Shown piece after piece: positions 46,313 to 55,395 of a stretch of DNA of 64,000 nt; position 1 is the first letter of the stretch, and each line of letters begins with the position of its first letter. The DNA is from Blastococcus sp. TML/M2B (lineage in GTDB: Bacteria; Actinomycetota; Actinomycetes; Mycobacteriales; Geodermatophilaceae): the NCBI RefSeq assembly GCF_016612865.1, contig NZ_JAENZZ010000002.1:1860001-1924000 (forward strand), written 5' to 3'. A program made the position numbers and the translations under genes. The notes under the pieces are model-generated. The model saw only the letters and a list, made by a program, of their open reading frames with translations, did no database searches and was not told where the DNA came from.

Positions 46313-47725
46313 TCAGAACGCCAGCGCGGTTCCGGGGTCGGCGAGCAGCGCCCCGACGTCGGCGAGGAACCGCGACCCCAGCTCGCCGTCGACGATCCGG
46401 TGGTCGAACGAGAGCGCGAGGGTCGTGACCTGCCGCGGGCGCACCTCCCCCTTGTGCACCCACGGCCGTTCGGCGATCGCGCCGAACGCCAGGATGGCCG
46501 CCTCGCCGGGGTTGAGGATCGGCGTCCCGGTGTCCACGCCGAAGACGCCCACGTTCGTGATCGTGAGCGTGCCGCCGGTGAGGTCGGCCGGCGCGGTTCG
46601 GCCGGCGCGTGCGGTATCGGTGAGCTCGGCCAGCGCGCCGGCCAGCTCGGCGAGCGAGAGCCGCCCGGCGTCCTTCACGTTGGGGACGACGAGACCGCGC
46701 GGGGTGGCCGCGGCGATGCCCAGGTTCACCTGCCCGTGGACGACGATCTCCTGCGCCGCCTCGTCCCAGGAGCTGTTGACCAGCAGGTGCCGCGCCGCCG
46801 CCAGCAGCACCGCCTTGGCCACGAGCAGCAGGGGGCTGATCCGGACGCCGGCCAGCTCCGGCCGCTCGGCCAGCCGCCGGCGCAGCTTCATCATCCGCGT
46901 GACGTCGACGGTGAGGAACTCGGTGACGTGCGGGGCGGTGAACGCGCTGGCCACCATCGCCGCGGCGGTGTGCTTGCGCACCCCCTTGACGGGGATCCGC
47001 TCCTCCCCCCGCGGGGCAGAAATGGCCATGTCTGCCCGGGGAGCGGGAGCCGTCCGGGCGGCGTCGACGTCGGCGCGGGTGATGACCCCGCCCGGGCCGG
47101 TGCCGGTCAGCTGCGCGAGGTCGACGCCGAGGTCCTTCGCGTACTTGCGCACCGGCGGCTTGGCCAGGGGCCGCGGGCCACGGCGGCCGGGTGCGACGGC
47201 GGCCGAGGAGGCGGCGTCCTCGCGGATCGCGGCGGCTTCGGCCTGCCGGCCGACCTCCAGCCCGCCGTGGCGCACCGGCTTGCTGCGGGCGTCCGGGGCG
47301 GTGGCCAGCAGCGGCGGTCCGGCGGCTTCGGGAACGGCGGTCCGGCGGGGGCGGCGGCGCGCCTCGGTGCTGCGCGGGCCGTAGCCGACGAGCACCGCCG
47401 TCCGGCCGTTCGCGGTGGTCTCGCCGATCAGCCCGCCGGGCTGCGGCGCCTCTGGCGGCTCCGCCGCCGTCCCGCCGCCGGTGTCGACGGTGATGATCGG
47501 CGTGCCGACGTCGACCGTCGCGCCGGCCTCGACCAGCAGCTCGACGACCACGCCGGCGTACGGCGAGGGCAGCTCCACCGCGGCCTTCGCCGTCTCCACC
47601 TCGCACAGCGGCTGGTTGACGGTGACGGTGTCGCCGACGGCGACCAGCCACTGGAGCAGCTCGGCCTCGGTCAGCCCCTCGCCGACGTCGGGCAGGGCGA
47701 ACCGGCGCAGCGTCGCGTGCGTCAT
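46313..47725 (-). CDS. bkdC: Dihydrolipoamide acyltransferase (E2) of a branched-chain 2-oxoacid dehydrogenase-type complex
   Basis: A 470-residue core subunit. Lipoyl domain with Lys47 in CEVETAKAAVELP (Ala replaces the usual Asp of ETDKA). A linker and peripheral-subunit-binding domain PPVRKYAKDLGVDLAQLTGTGPGGVITRADV (~205-240) follow, then the catalytic domain with SFDHRIVDGE (His442, Asp446). Last gene of an E1 alpha, E1 beta, E2 operon; no E3 gene adjoins, so a shared lipoamide dehydrogenase from elsewhere is likely, as for the mycobacterial BkdABC complex. Confidence 0.92.
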   Translation of the reverse strand: MTHATLRRFALPDVGEGLTEAELLQWLVAVGDTVTVNQPLCEVETAKAAVELPSPYAGVVVELLVEAGATVDVGTPIITVDTGGGTAAEPPEAPQPGGLIGETTANGRTAVLVGYGPRSTEARRRPRRTAVPEAAGPPLLATAPDARSKPVRHGGLEVGRQAEAAAIREDAASSAAVAPGRRGPRPLAKPPVRKYAKDLGVDLAQLTGTGPGGVITRADVDAARTAPAPRADMAISAPRGEERIPVKGVRKHTAAAMVASAFTAPHVTEFLTVDVTRMMKLRRRLAERPELAGVRISPLLLVAKAVLLAAARHLLVNSSWDEAAQEIVVHGQVNLGIAAATPRGLVVPNVKDAGRLSLAELAGALAELTDTARAGRTAPADLTGGTLTITNVGVFGVDTGTPILNPGEAAILAFGAIAERPWVHKGEVRPRQVTTLALSFDHRIVDGELGSRFLADVGALLADPGTALAF

Positions 47726-47726
47726 C

Positions 47727-48732
47727 TCAGAACTCCATCGCGCGGTCGATGCCGTCCAGGACCCGGTCGAGGTCGGGGAGGTAGTCCTCCTCGAGCTTGG
47801 ACGGCGGGTAGGGCACGTCGTAGCCGCCGACGCGCAGCACCGGGGCCTCCAGGGAGTGGAAGCAGGCCTCGGTCACGCGGGCGGCGATCTCCGCGCCGAG
47901 ACCGAGGGTCACCGGCGCCTCGTGCACGACGACGCAGCGGCCGGTACGGCGCACCGAGGCGATCACCGGGTCGAGGTCCAGCGGCGAGAGGGTGCGCAGG
48001 TCGACGAGCCTCCAGCGAGCGCCCCTCCTCCGCGGCCGCCTCGGCCGCCTGCAGCGCCGTCTTCACCATCGGGCCGTAGGCGAGCACGGTGACGTCGTCG
48101 CCACCGCGGACCACCCGCGCGCGGAACAGCGGCTCGGGGTCGGCGGCGGTGTCGACCGGCGCCTTGTCCCAGTAGCGCCGCTTCGGCTCCAGGAAGACCA
48201 CGGGGTCGGGGCAGGCGATCGCCTGCTGGATGCCCCAGTAGGCGTCGACCGGATTGCTGACCGCGACCACCTTGAGCCCGGGGGTGTGCGCGAAGTAGGC
48301 CTCGGGGCTCTCGCTGTGGTGCTCGACGGCGCCGATCCCGCCGCCGAAGGGGATGCGGATAACGATCGGCATCGGCACCGTCCCGCGGGAGCGGGCGTGC
48401 AGCTTGGCGACCTGGGTGACGATCTGGTTGTAGGCGGGGAAGACGAAGCCGTCGAACTGGATCTCGACGACCGGCCGGTAGCCGCGCATCGCCAGGCCCA
48501 CCGCGGTGCCGACGATGCCGGCCTCGGCCAGCGGGGTGTCGACGACGCGGGCCTCGCCGAAGTCCTTCTGCAGGCCGTCGGTGATGCGGAAGACGCCGCC
48601 GAGCCGGCCGATGTCCTCGCCCATGAGCACGACCGTCGGGTCGTCCTCCATCGCGCGTCGCAGGCCCTCGTTGAGGGCCTTGCCGATCGTCAGCGTCCGG
48701 GTCGGGGAGGCCTCGAGCAGCTCGGCGGTCAT
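47727..48732 (-). CDS. bkdB: 2-oxoisovalerate dehydrogenase-type E1 beta subunit (one apparent frameshift)
   Basis: 334 residues after removing one base at 48009-48010. Motifs: LMGEDIGRLGGVFRITDGL, VVDTPLAEAGIVGTAVGLAMRGYRPVVEIQFDGF, and HHSESPEAYFAHTPGLKVV, all E1 beta hallmarks. Beyond the break the frame resumes as VDLRTLSPLDLDPVIASVRRTGRCVVVHEAPV and finishes PDLDRVLDGIDRAMEF. The ATG overlaps the E1 alpha stop as ATGA; the E2 gene starts 1 bp after its stop. Forms the thiamine-diphosphate heterotetramer with E1 alpha. Confidence 0.92.
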
Positions 48733-49892
48733 GCCGCACCGCCCTCGAAGGAGGCCTGGTAGGCCTCGAACGCGGCGCGCTGGGCGGCCAGCGGCGGCGT
48801 CATCTCGGCGTGGACGCCGTCGAACATGGCCGTCGGCGGCGGATCGGGCATCTCGACGGTGCCGCGGCGGATCCGCCCGGCGAGCTCGTCGGCCTCGGCC
48901 TCGACACCGTCGAAGAAGGCGGCGTCGGCCAGGCCGCTCCGGGAGAGGTAGGCCTTGAGCCGGGCGATCGGGTCGCGCAGCTTCCACTCCTCCACCTCGT
49001 GGGCCAGCCGGTAGCGGGTGGGGTCGTCGGAGGTGGTGTGCGCGCCCATCCGGTAGGTGAACGCCTCGATGAACGTCGGGCCCTGGCCCTCGCGCGCGGC
49101 CCGCAGCGCCGCGCGGGTGACGGCCAGGACCGCGAGGACGTCGTTGCCGTCGACCCGGACGCCGGGGAAGCCGAAGCCCGCGGCCCGCCGGTAGAGGGGC
49201 ACCTTGGACTGCCGCTCCAGCGGGACGCTGATGGCGTACTGGTTGTTCTGGCAGAAGAAGACGACGGGGGCGGCGAAGCTGGCGGCGAACACCATCGCCT
49301 CGTTGACCTCGCCCTGGCTGGTGGCGCCGTCGCCGAGGAAGGCCAGGACGGCGGACTCCGCGCCGTCGCGCTGCACGCCCATCGCGTAGCCGGTGGCGTG
49401 CAGGCACTGGGCACCGATGACGATCGTGTACAGCGCGAAGCCCCGCTCGCGGGGGTGCCAGCCGCCGTTGTCGACGCCGCGGAACAGGCTCATGACGTGC
49501 AGCGGGTCGACCCCGCGGGCCCAGGCGACGCCGTGCTCGCGGTAGGTCGGGAAGGCCATGTCGCCGTCCTGCAGGGCGCGGCCGGCGCCGAGCTGGGCCG
49601 CCTCCTGGCCGAGCAGCGAGGCCCAGATGCCCAGCTCGCCCTGCCGCTGCAGCGCGGTCGCCTCGGCGTCCCACCGGCGGACCAGCACCATGTCGCGGTA
49701 GAAGCCGCGCAGCTCCGCGTCGGAGACCTCCAGCGGGTACTCCGGGTGCTCCAGCCGTTCGCCCTCGGGCGTCAGCAACTGCACGAGGTCCGGCTGCTGC
49801 GGGAGGTGCGGCGCGCCCGCCCCGGGGAGGGGGCCGGGGTCGTCCCCGGCCCGGTCGGTCTCGGCCTCGATCTCGTTGCGCACAGCGGTCAC
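48729..49892 (-). CDS. bkdA: 2-oxoisovalerate dehydrogenase-type E1 alpha subunit
   Basis: A 387-residue thiamine-diphosphate subunit that decarboxylates branched-chain 2-oxoacids. MAFPTYREHGVAWARGVD and the TPP motif LAFLGDGATSQGEVNEAMVFAASFAAPVVFFCQNNQYAIS are clear. The phosphorylation-loop region YRMGAHTTSDDPTRYR is typical of the branched-chain enzymes. GTG at 49892 is chosen for its GAGGAG site; a longer start 30 codons upstream lacks one. First gene of the operon. Confidence 0.93.
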   Translation of the reverse strand: MTAVRNEIEAETDRAGDDPGPLPGAGAPHLPQQPDLVQLLTPEGERLEHPEYPLEVSDAELRGFYRDMVLVRRWDAEATALQRQGELGIWASLLGQEAAQLGAGRALQDGDMAFPTYREHGVAWARGVDPLHVMSLFRGVDNGGWHPRERGFALYTIVIGAQCLHATGYAMGVQRDGAESAVLAFLGDGATSQGEVNEAMVFAASFAAPVVFFCQNNQYAISVPLERQSKVPLYRRAAGFGFPGVRVDGNDVLAVLAVTRAALRAAREGQGPTFIEAFTYRMGAHTTSDDPTRYRLAHEVEEWKLRDPIARLKAYLSRSGLADAAFFDGVEAEADELAGRIRRGTVEMPDPPPTAMFDGVHAEMTPPLAAQRAAFEAYQASFEGGAA

Positions 49893-50009
49893 CGCTCGCT
49901 CCTCGCCGTTCGCCGCCCTGGCCGGGGTCACCGGAACCGTGCGGACGCCTGCCGGCGCCGGGGTGTGGCGCCGCTCACACATCCTGCCACGGCCCGCGCG
50001 CGAGCCCTA

Positions 50010-50048
50010 CGAACTCGTGGCCATCAGCGGCCGATCACCACGAGTTCG
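50010..50048. repeat. Long inverted repeat between E1 alpha and the DUF3253 gene
   Basis: CGAACTCGTGG / CCACGAGTTCG, perfect 11-bp arms with a 17-nt centre that can pair further. Lies 30 bp past the DUF3253 stop (minus strand) and upstream of the bkd operon: terminator for the former or control site for the latter. Confidence 0.5.
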
Positions 50049-50077
50049 CATGGTTCGCGCCGTCCGGACCGCCCTGA

Positions 50078-50329
50078 TCAGCGCTCCGGGCGGCGGATGC
50101 GGACCGGCCCGCGGGCGGTGCCGACGTCGACGACCTGCCCGCCCTGGGTCACCTCGACCTCGCCCGCCGCGGCCAGCCGCCCGGCCGCGGCGCGGGCCGC
50201 CGGCATGAGGTCCCGCCACGCCTCCGGCTCCACCCGGCGGGCGGCCTCCGAGGGGCAGATCGTGGCGCCCGCGCGGCGCAGGTCGAGCAGCTCGCCGATC
50301 GCCTGCTCGAGCCGCGCGTCGTCGTCCAC
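50078..50329 (-). CDS. DUF3253 family protein
   Basis: An 83-residue winged-helix-like protein: VDDDARLEQAIGELLDLRRAGATICPSEAARRVEPEAWRDLMPAARAAAGRLAAAGEVEVTQGGQVVDVGTARGPVRIRRP, matching the DUF3253 pattern throughout. Function unknown. Divergent from the PPOX gene, with a repeated palindrome between them. Confidence 0.8.
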   Translation of the reverse strand: MDDDARLEQAIGELLDLRRAGATICPSEAARRVEPEAWRDLMPAARAAAGRLAAAGEVEVTQGGQVVDVGTARGPVRIRRPER

Positions 50330-50388
50330 GCCCCGAGCGTGCGCGGCTCGTGGCCGCACCGCCAGCGCAGGGGCGGGCCGCACACCCC

Positions 50389-50450
50389 GGCGAGATCGCC
50401 GATCTCGCACGCTGCGGACCCCCGGGACGTGCGAGATCGGCGATGTCGCC
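50389..50450. repeat. Twin palindromes in the DUF3253/PPOX divergent promoter
   Basis: GCGAGATCGCCGATCTCGC is itself a 19-bp palindrome; a near copy, GCGAGATCGGCGATGTCGC, lies downstream. Together the two form a 23-bp inverted repeat (50389-50411 with 50428-50450, one mismatch, 16-nt spacer). Because both neighbours start here, an operator or REP-like element is more likely than a terminator. Confidence 0.6.
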
Positions 50451-50474
50451 CGGAGGAGGCGGCAGGATGCCGGC

Positions 50475-51099
50475 ATGGAGGAGATCACCACCGAGGAGCA
50501 GCTGCGCGCCCTGCTCGGCGAGCCGGTGCCCGCGGCGCTGGCCAAGGAGCGGACGGCGCTGGCCGACGTCGACCGGGAGTGGCTGACGGCGTCCCCGTTC
50601 TGCCTGATCGCCACGAGCGGCGCGGACGGCAGCTGCGACGTCTCCCCCAAGGGCGATCCGCCGGGGTTCGTGCGCGTCCTGGACGACCGCACCGTCGCGG
50701 TGCCCGAGCGCGCGGGCAACCGCCGCGCCGACGGCTACCGCAACATCCTGGCCAACCCGCACGTCGGGCTGATCTCGCTGCTGCCCGGCCGCACCGACAC
50801 GCTGCGCATCAACGGCCGCGCCCGCCTGGTCACCGACGCGGAGCTCCTCGACACCATGGTCGTGAAGGGGCACCGGCCGGTGCTGGCGGTGGTCGTCGAG
50901 ATCGAGCAGGTGTTCCACCACTGCGGCAAGGCGTTCCTGCGCTCGCAGCTGTGGGAGCCGGAGAGCTGGGCGCCCGACGCCGTCCCCTCCCGGGCGCGGA
51001 TCGCGCACCGCGCTCGAGCGGAAGGACGAGCCGCTGGAGGAGCTGGAGCGCTACTACTCCTCCGACGCCTACGCCGCGGGCCTCTACCCGACCCGGTGA
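50475..51099 (+). CDS. Pyridoxamine 5'-phosphate oxidase-like FMN protein (one apparent frameshift)
   Basis: 207 residues once one C is removed at 51008-51009. PPOX split barrel: LADVDREWLTASPFCLIATSGADGSCDVSPKGDPPGFVRVLDDRTVAVPERAGNRRADGYRNILANPHVGLISLLPGRTDTLRINGRARLV, then HCGKAFLRSQLWEPESW. This is the MSMEG_1061-type group of flavin proteins. The corrected tail reads RIAHALERKDEPLEELERYYSSDAYAAGLYPTR. The substrate is unknown. Confidence 0.85.
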
Positions 51100-51130
51100 C
51101 CCGCGATGATCAGCCCACCTGATCGTCGAG

Positions 51131-51194
51131 CGTCCTCCCTCACCTCCCACGCTGAGGGAGGACGCGCCACGATCAGGTTCCCTGATCGTGGCGC
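51131..51194 (-). terminator. Tandem two-hairpin element after the serine hydrolase gene
   Basis: Hairpin A: CGTCCTCCCTCA / TGAGGGAGGACG (51131-51142 and 51153-51164). Hairpin B: GCGCCACGATCAGG-TTC-CCTGATCGTGGCGC (51164-51194). Order, spacing and the TCCTCCCTC and GATCAGG cores are the same as at 2403-2464, and again it starts about 10 bp past a minus-strand stop codon. Between convergent genes. Confidence 0.7.
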
Positions 51195-51205
51195 GGCCCG
51201 GGGGG

Positions 51206-52528
51206 TCAGGCCGTCCAGCCGGCCTCGTCGACGCCGCCGGGCACGGGCGCGGCCGGGTCGTAGGGCGTCCGGGTGAAGATGAACGTGCCCAGGTCGAGGT
51301 GGTCCGCGGCGATCCGCAGCGTCTCGCCGGCGTAGTAGCCGTCCAGGCCGACCCAGCGGCCGTCGCGCTGCTGGAACCGGCTCGCCCGCCCGCCGCGGCC
51401 GGGGAGCGGGCCCAGGTGCAGCAGGCCGCCGGGCACGGCGCGCAGCGCCACGGGCGTCACGCCCCAGAACCAGACGCCGAGGACCTCCAGCGGCACCGGC
51501 GACGACGCGGGGCTCCAGGGCTCGACGACCCGCGGCTCGGCGGCGCGCAGGTCGGCCAGCAGCCCGAAGACGACCGGCTCCACCCCCGCGGTGGCGTTGG
51601 CCAGGGAGACCGCGCCGATCTGCTCGTCCCGGTCGACGAAGACGCCGGCCAGGAAGCCGGGCATCGAGCCGCCGTGGCCGACCAGCGTCCGCCCGTCCAC
51701 GCGCAGGACCTGCAGGCCCAGCCCGTACGCCGACCAACCGGGCGCCGAGGAGTCGACGCCCGCGGGCTCGGTCATCTCCTCGAGCGTCGCCGGGTCGAGG
51801 ACGTCGGCGGTGTCGCCGAGCAGGAAGGCGGCGAACCGGCCGAGGTCGGCCAGCGTCGACCACAGCTGGCCGGCGGCGGCCATGACGCCCGCGTGGTGCT
51901 CCGGCTCCGGCAGGACGACGTCGGCCCACGGGTGCACGGCCTGCCCGCGGGCGGCGGCACCGGACGGGCGCGGCGTGGTCCGGGACATCCCGAGCGGCGC
52001 CAGCACCTCGGCCCGCACCGCGTCGTCCCAGGACGTCCCCCGCGCCCGGGCGACCAGCTCACCCAGCAGCCCGAACCCCAGGTTGGAGTAGTGGAACCGG
52101 CGTGCGGCGCCGAGGACGACGTCGTCGTCGGCCAGTCCGAGGTCCGCCAGCGAGCCGCCGGGCACCCGCTCCCACCAGCCGCCGGGGCTCTCCGCCGAGG
52201 CGCCGGCCAGGTGCGAGAGCAGCTGCCCGACGGTGCGCTCCCCGAACGGCGTGCCGGGCAGGTGCCGATCCAGCGGGTCGTCGAGGGCGAGCCGGCCCTC
52301 GTCGCGCAGCCGCATCACCAGGACGGCGGTGACGGTCTTGCTGATCGAGCCGAGCCGGTACTGGACGTCGTCGTGCGGCTCGGGCACGTCGCCGCGGCCG
52401 GCCGACCAGGCCAGCCCACCGTCGCGGACGACGCCGGCGACCAGGCTGGGGGCGCGCCCGTCGCGCTGCGTGCGGGCCACGCGGGCGAGCAGGGTGCGGG
52501 CGGTCGCGGGCAGCACGGGATCGGGCAT
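51206..52528 (-). CDS. Serine hydrolase, class C beta-lactamase fold
   Basis: A 440-residue penicillin-recognising-fold hydrolase. YRLGSISKTVTAVLVMRL holds the nucleophile SxxK, FHYSNLGFGLLGELV the YxN motif, and LVGHGGSMPGFLAGVFVD the HxG third motif. A C-terminal beta domain follows (lipocalin-like, ~330-440). No signal peptide is obvious, so it may be cytoplasmic. Such proteins are usually esterases or D-aminopeptidases rather than resistance enzymes. Confidence 0.87.
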   Translation of the reverse strand: MPDPVLPATARTLLARVARTQRDGRAPSLVAGVVRDGGLAWSAGRGDVPEPHDDVQYRLGSISKTVTAVLVMRLRDEGRLALDDPLDRHLPGTPFGERTVGQLLSHLAGASAESPGGWWERVPGGSLADLGLADDDVVLGAARRFHYSNLGFGLLGELVARARGTSWDDAVRAEVLAPLGMSRTTPRPSGAAARGQAVHPWADVVLPEPEHHAGVMAAAGQLWSTLADLGRFAAFLLGDTADVLDPATLEEMTEPAGVDSSAPGWSAYGLGLQVLRVDGRTLVGHGGSMPGFLAGVFVDRDEQIGAVSLANATAGVEPVVFGLLADLRAAEPRVVEPWSPASSPVPLEVLGVWFWGVTPVALRAVPGGLLHLGPLPGRGGRASRFQQRDGRWVGLDGYYAGETLRIAADHLDLGTFIFTRTPYDPAAPVPGGVDEAGWTA

Positions 52529-52563
52529 GCCGGCGACGGTAGCGCCGCCGGCGTCCGTGCAGG

Positions 52564-52890
52564 TCAGCTGGTGCGGACGGCGTCCCCGGACGGCAGCGCG
52601 CCGGTGCGGGTGGCCCAGCGCTCGAACCAGATCGTCACCAGCGGCGGCACGGAGGCGGCCAGCGCCAGCAGCGCGGTGACCGGCGACCAGCGCAGGACCC
52701 GGGCCGCCACCAGGGTGACCAGCACGTAGGCCACGAAGATCCCGCCGTGGATCGGCCCGAAGACCTGGACGCCGACCTCGGAGGTCTCCAGCACCCACTT
52801 CACGAACATCCCGATCAGCAGGCCGACCCAGGAAAAGGCCTCGGCGACGGCGACGACGCGGAACGCGGTGGCGACGGTGCGGGGGTTCAT
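52564..52890 (-). CDS. DUF3817 family membrane protein
   Basis: A 108-residue protein with three hydrophobic segments: TAFRVVAVAEAFSWVGLLIGMFVKW, VFGPIHGGIFVAYVLVTLVAARVL and PVTALLALAASVPPLVTIWFERW. The pattern AEAxSW...K and GPIHGxxFVxYV marks DUF3817, an actinobacterial/integral-membrane family of unknown role. ATG 52890 chosen with GAGG upstream. Confidence 0.82.
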   Translation of the reverse strand: MNPRTVATAFRVVAVAEAFSWVGLLIGMFVKWVLETSEVGVQVFGPIHGGIFVAYVLVTLVAARVLRWSPVTALLALAASVPPLVTIWFERWATRTGALPSGDAVRTS

Positions 52891-53005
52891 CGGGAGGTGT
52901 CCTCGGGGATCGGCGGGAGCGGTGCTCGTCGGTCGACGGCTCAACGGGCGGCCGCGGCGGTGCGTCCCCGGCCGGGGTGTGATCCTCGCGGCAGTGCCCG
53001 GTGGA

Positions 53006-54065
53006 TCAGGCCGAGATGCGGCGGGCGCCGGCGTAGCCGCCCATGACGTCGACCGGGGCGACCTTGACGACGTCGCCCGACGTGGGCGCGTGCACCATCT
53101 GGCCGTTGCCGATGTAGATGCCCACGTGGCTCACCGGGCTGTAGAAGAACACCAGGTCGCCGGGGCGCAGGTCGGCGCGGGCGACGGCCTGGCCCATCTG
53201 CGCCTGGAGCCGGCTGGAGTGCGGCAGGGAGATGCCGGCGGCCCTGAACGCGTACTGGGTGAGGCCGGAGCAGTCGAACGAGCCCGGCCCGCCGGCGGCC
53301 CAGACGTAGGGCTTGCCGCGCTGTGCCATGGCGGTGGTGATGGCGACCTGCGCGGCGGCCCCGTCGGCCACCACCGGCGCCGACGCGGCGGCGATCGGCT
53401 CGGTGCGCTCGCTGCGGCTGGCCCGGTGGGCCTCCTGCGCGGCGGCCAGCACGGCCCGGCGCTCCTCGGCACCGAGCCGGTCGTGGATCGCGCGGTACTC
53501 GCCGATCTGCCGCTCGAGCTCGGTCTTCTGCCCGGAGACCGCGTCGTACTGGCGCTGCGCCTCGGCGGCGGAGGCCTGGAGCTCCGCCTGGGCCCGGGCG
53601 GCGGCGGCGTTGGCCTCGGCCGCGACGTCGAGCAGCTGGTTCTGGTGCCCGGCGACCATCTGCAGCGTGGACATCCGGTTGACGAACTCGTCGGCCGAGC
53701 CGCTCACCATGAGCGCCTGGAAGGAGTTGAGCCCCGAGCCGGTGTAGGCGCTGCGGGCGACGCCGCGGACGCTCCGCTGCGCCTCGGTCAGGACGGCGGT
53801 GGCCCGCTCCAGCTCGGCCTGCGCGGCCTGGGCGGCGGCCTGCTGGGCGGCCAGGTTCTCCCGCGCCTCGTTGAACTGCTCGGAGAGCACCTCGAGCTCG
53901 TGGCCCCGGGCGGCGACCAGTTCGGCGGCCTCGGCGGCGGTCGTCGGGTTCGCGGGAGCAGCCGACGCGGGCACGGTCGCGAACAGGATCCCGGCGGCGC
54001 CGGCGAGTGGCCACGAGGGCCCGGCGGGCGGTGCGTCCGCGGGCGGGAAGCAGAGGGGTCGCCAT
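53006..54065 (-). CDS. Secreted NlpC/P60 peptidoglycan endopeptidase with coiled-coil N-terminus (apparent frameshift in signal peptide)
   Basis: 352 residues after removing one base near 54005, which restores a normal signal peptide RTARRALVATAGAAGILFATVPASAAP. A long coiled coil (~45-200) follows, as in RipA-type cell-separation enzymes, then NlpC/P60 with catalytic Cys in GSFDCSGLTQYAF, His in VSHVGIYIGNG and a polar third residue in MVHAPTSGD. Without the correction the export signal would be lost. Probably cleaves peptide stems during septation. A sigma-70-like promoter is visible upstream. Confidence 0.88.
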
Positions 54066-54145
54066 GAGCGGGCGGCTCTCCGATCGATCGGTGGTCCGGC
54101 GGGCTGGCACCCAGGCGGTGACGGAACGCCCCGGCGGGCACACAG

Positions 54146-54174
54146 ACCGTAAAGCTGTTACCGGGCCGTGACAA
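54146..54174 (-). promoter_or_regulatory. Sigma-70-type promoter of the NlpC/P60 gene
   Basis: On the minus strand TTGTCA (54174-54169), 17-bp spacer, TACGGT (54151-54146), about 80 bp before the ATG. The ~80-nt leader is GC-rich and could be structured; no riboswitch was identified with confidence. Confidence 0.6.
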
Positions 54175-54352
54175 TGGGCGAAATACAACTGTGTGGTTTG
54201 CCGTCCGAGGGGCGGGGGTACGGCAGGGCGCTGGCCTGCGCGGATGCGTGACGGACCCGTCCACCCTCGCGGAACGTGTGAGGACCGACACGCCGCGGCA
54301 GATCCGGTCCGGAGCCGTTTCGGACGGCCCGCCGACGCGCACTACCGGGGGC

Positions 54353-54526
54353 ATGGATCTGCGCCGCCCCCTCGTCCTCCTCGCCATCGCCGGATCGCTG
54401 GTCGCCTGCGGCGACAACACCGACGTGCAGCGCGGCGAGACCAACTGCGACTCCACCAGCCAGGACGCGAGCAACCCGCACGACGCGAGCTGCGAGGAGA
54501 CCGGCAGCAACGACGACGTCGGGTGA
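54353..54526 (+). CDS. Small putative lipoprotein
   Basis: 57 residues. MDLRRPLVLLAIAGSLVACGDNTD is a short lipoprotein signal with lipobox LVAC at about Cys19. The mature part is ~38 residues, acidic, with two more cysteines (ETNCDSTSQ and DASCEETG) that may form a disulfide. No close family recognised. Confidence 0.7.
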   Translation: MDLRRPLVLLAIAGSLVACGDNTDVQRGETNCDSTSQDASNPHDASCEETGSNDDVG

Positions 54527-54554
54527 CCGCGGAGCCGCCTGGCACCCTCTAGCG

Positions 54555-55385
54555 GTGCGCCCCTGGATCCGGTCCCTGCTCAGCGGGGTGCGACGGCGGC
54601 TCCAGGGCCGCGACCTGGCGCTGATCGCGGCGGGCCTGACCTTCTACGCGGGCATCGCCGTCGTCCCGCTGCTCGTGCTGGCGTTCTCGCTCACCGCCCG
54701 GCTCACCTCCGCCGAGCGCGTCCGCGAGCTCGGCGGCCGGCTGTCGGACCTGCTGCCCCCGGAGCTCGGCGCACCCGACGCCGTCGCGCGGCTGGTCGAG
54801 GCCGGCGTCGGCCTGGGCCCGCTGCAGGGGTTGCTCGCACTGCTGCCCATGTCGCTCTACGGCGAGGGGCTCCGCCGCGCGCTGCTGCGCTTCAGCCGCC
54901 GCGAGGAGGGGATGACCGCCTGGCGCGGCCGGCTGTACGCCCTGCCGCTGCTGCTCGTCACGCCCTTCCTGCTCTACCCGCTGCTGCTGGCCGCCGGCGC
55001 CATGGCCGACCTCGCCGACGACGGCGGCGCCTGGGCGACGGTCGGCCGGACCGCCGTCGGCTTCTACGCCTGCCTGGGTGCCCTCACCCTGCCGCTGGCC
55101 TGGGGCTTCCGGGTCGTCGGTGGCGGGCAGGTGCGCTGGCCCGCGCTGGTCTGCGGCGCGCTGTTCACCGCGGCCTGCGTGTCGGGTTTCCTCCAGGGGT
55201 TCGTGCTCTTCCTGTCGCTGCCCCTGGACCTCGGCGCCCCGTTCGGCGGGCTCACCGTCGTCGGCGGTGTCGTCGCGCTCGGGTTCTGGCTGTGGCTGCT
55301 GCACCTGGTCGTGCTCTCCGGCTGGCTGCTCACCGGCTCGCTGGACGACCTGCTCGCCCGCCGCTCCGGCGTCGTCGCGGGCTGA
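54555..55385 (+). CDS. YihY/BrkB-family membrane protein
   Basis: 276 residues, six hydrophobic segments. LIAAGLTFYAGIAVVPLLVLAFSL is the family-defining first helix (the usual AAxLTYYxLLSLFP region), and the last helices VVGGVVALGFWLWLLHLVVLSGWLL match the YihY end. Once misnamed RNase BN; function unresolved. Start GTG just downstream of the preceding lipoprotein gene. Convergent with the HelD gene. Confidence 0.86.
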   Translation: MRPWIRSLLSGVRRRLQGRDLALIAAGLTFYAGIAVVPLLVLAFSLTARLTSAERVRELGGRLSDLLPPELGAPDAVARLVEAGVGLGPLQGLLALLPMSLYGEGLRRALLRFSRREEGMTAWRGRLYALPLLLVTPFLLYPLLLAAGAMADLADDGGAWATVGRTAVGFYACLGALTLPLAWGFRVVGGGQVRWPALVCGALFTAACVSGFLQGFVLFLSLPLDLGAPFGGLTVVGGVVALGFWLWLLHLVVLSGWLLTGSLDDLLARRSGVVAG

Positions 55386-55395
55386 GGGGCTCCGC

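Noticed and set aside
51206-52528. Beta-lactamase resistance determinant
   Set aside because: SxxK, YxN and HxG motifs are shared with many esterases and peptidases; the protein lacks a clear signal peptide and has a lipocalin-like C-terminal domain.
54066-54150. Possible c-di-AMP (ydaO-type) riboswitch before the NlpC/P60 gene
   Set aside because: Such riboswitches often precede this gene class in actinobacteria, but the conserved core could not be found in the ~80-nt leader.
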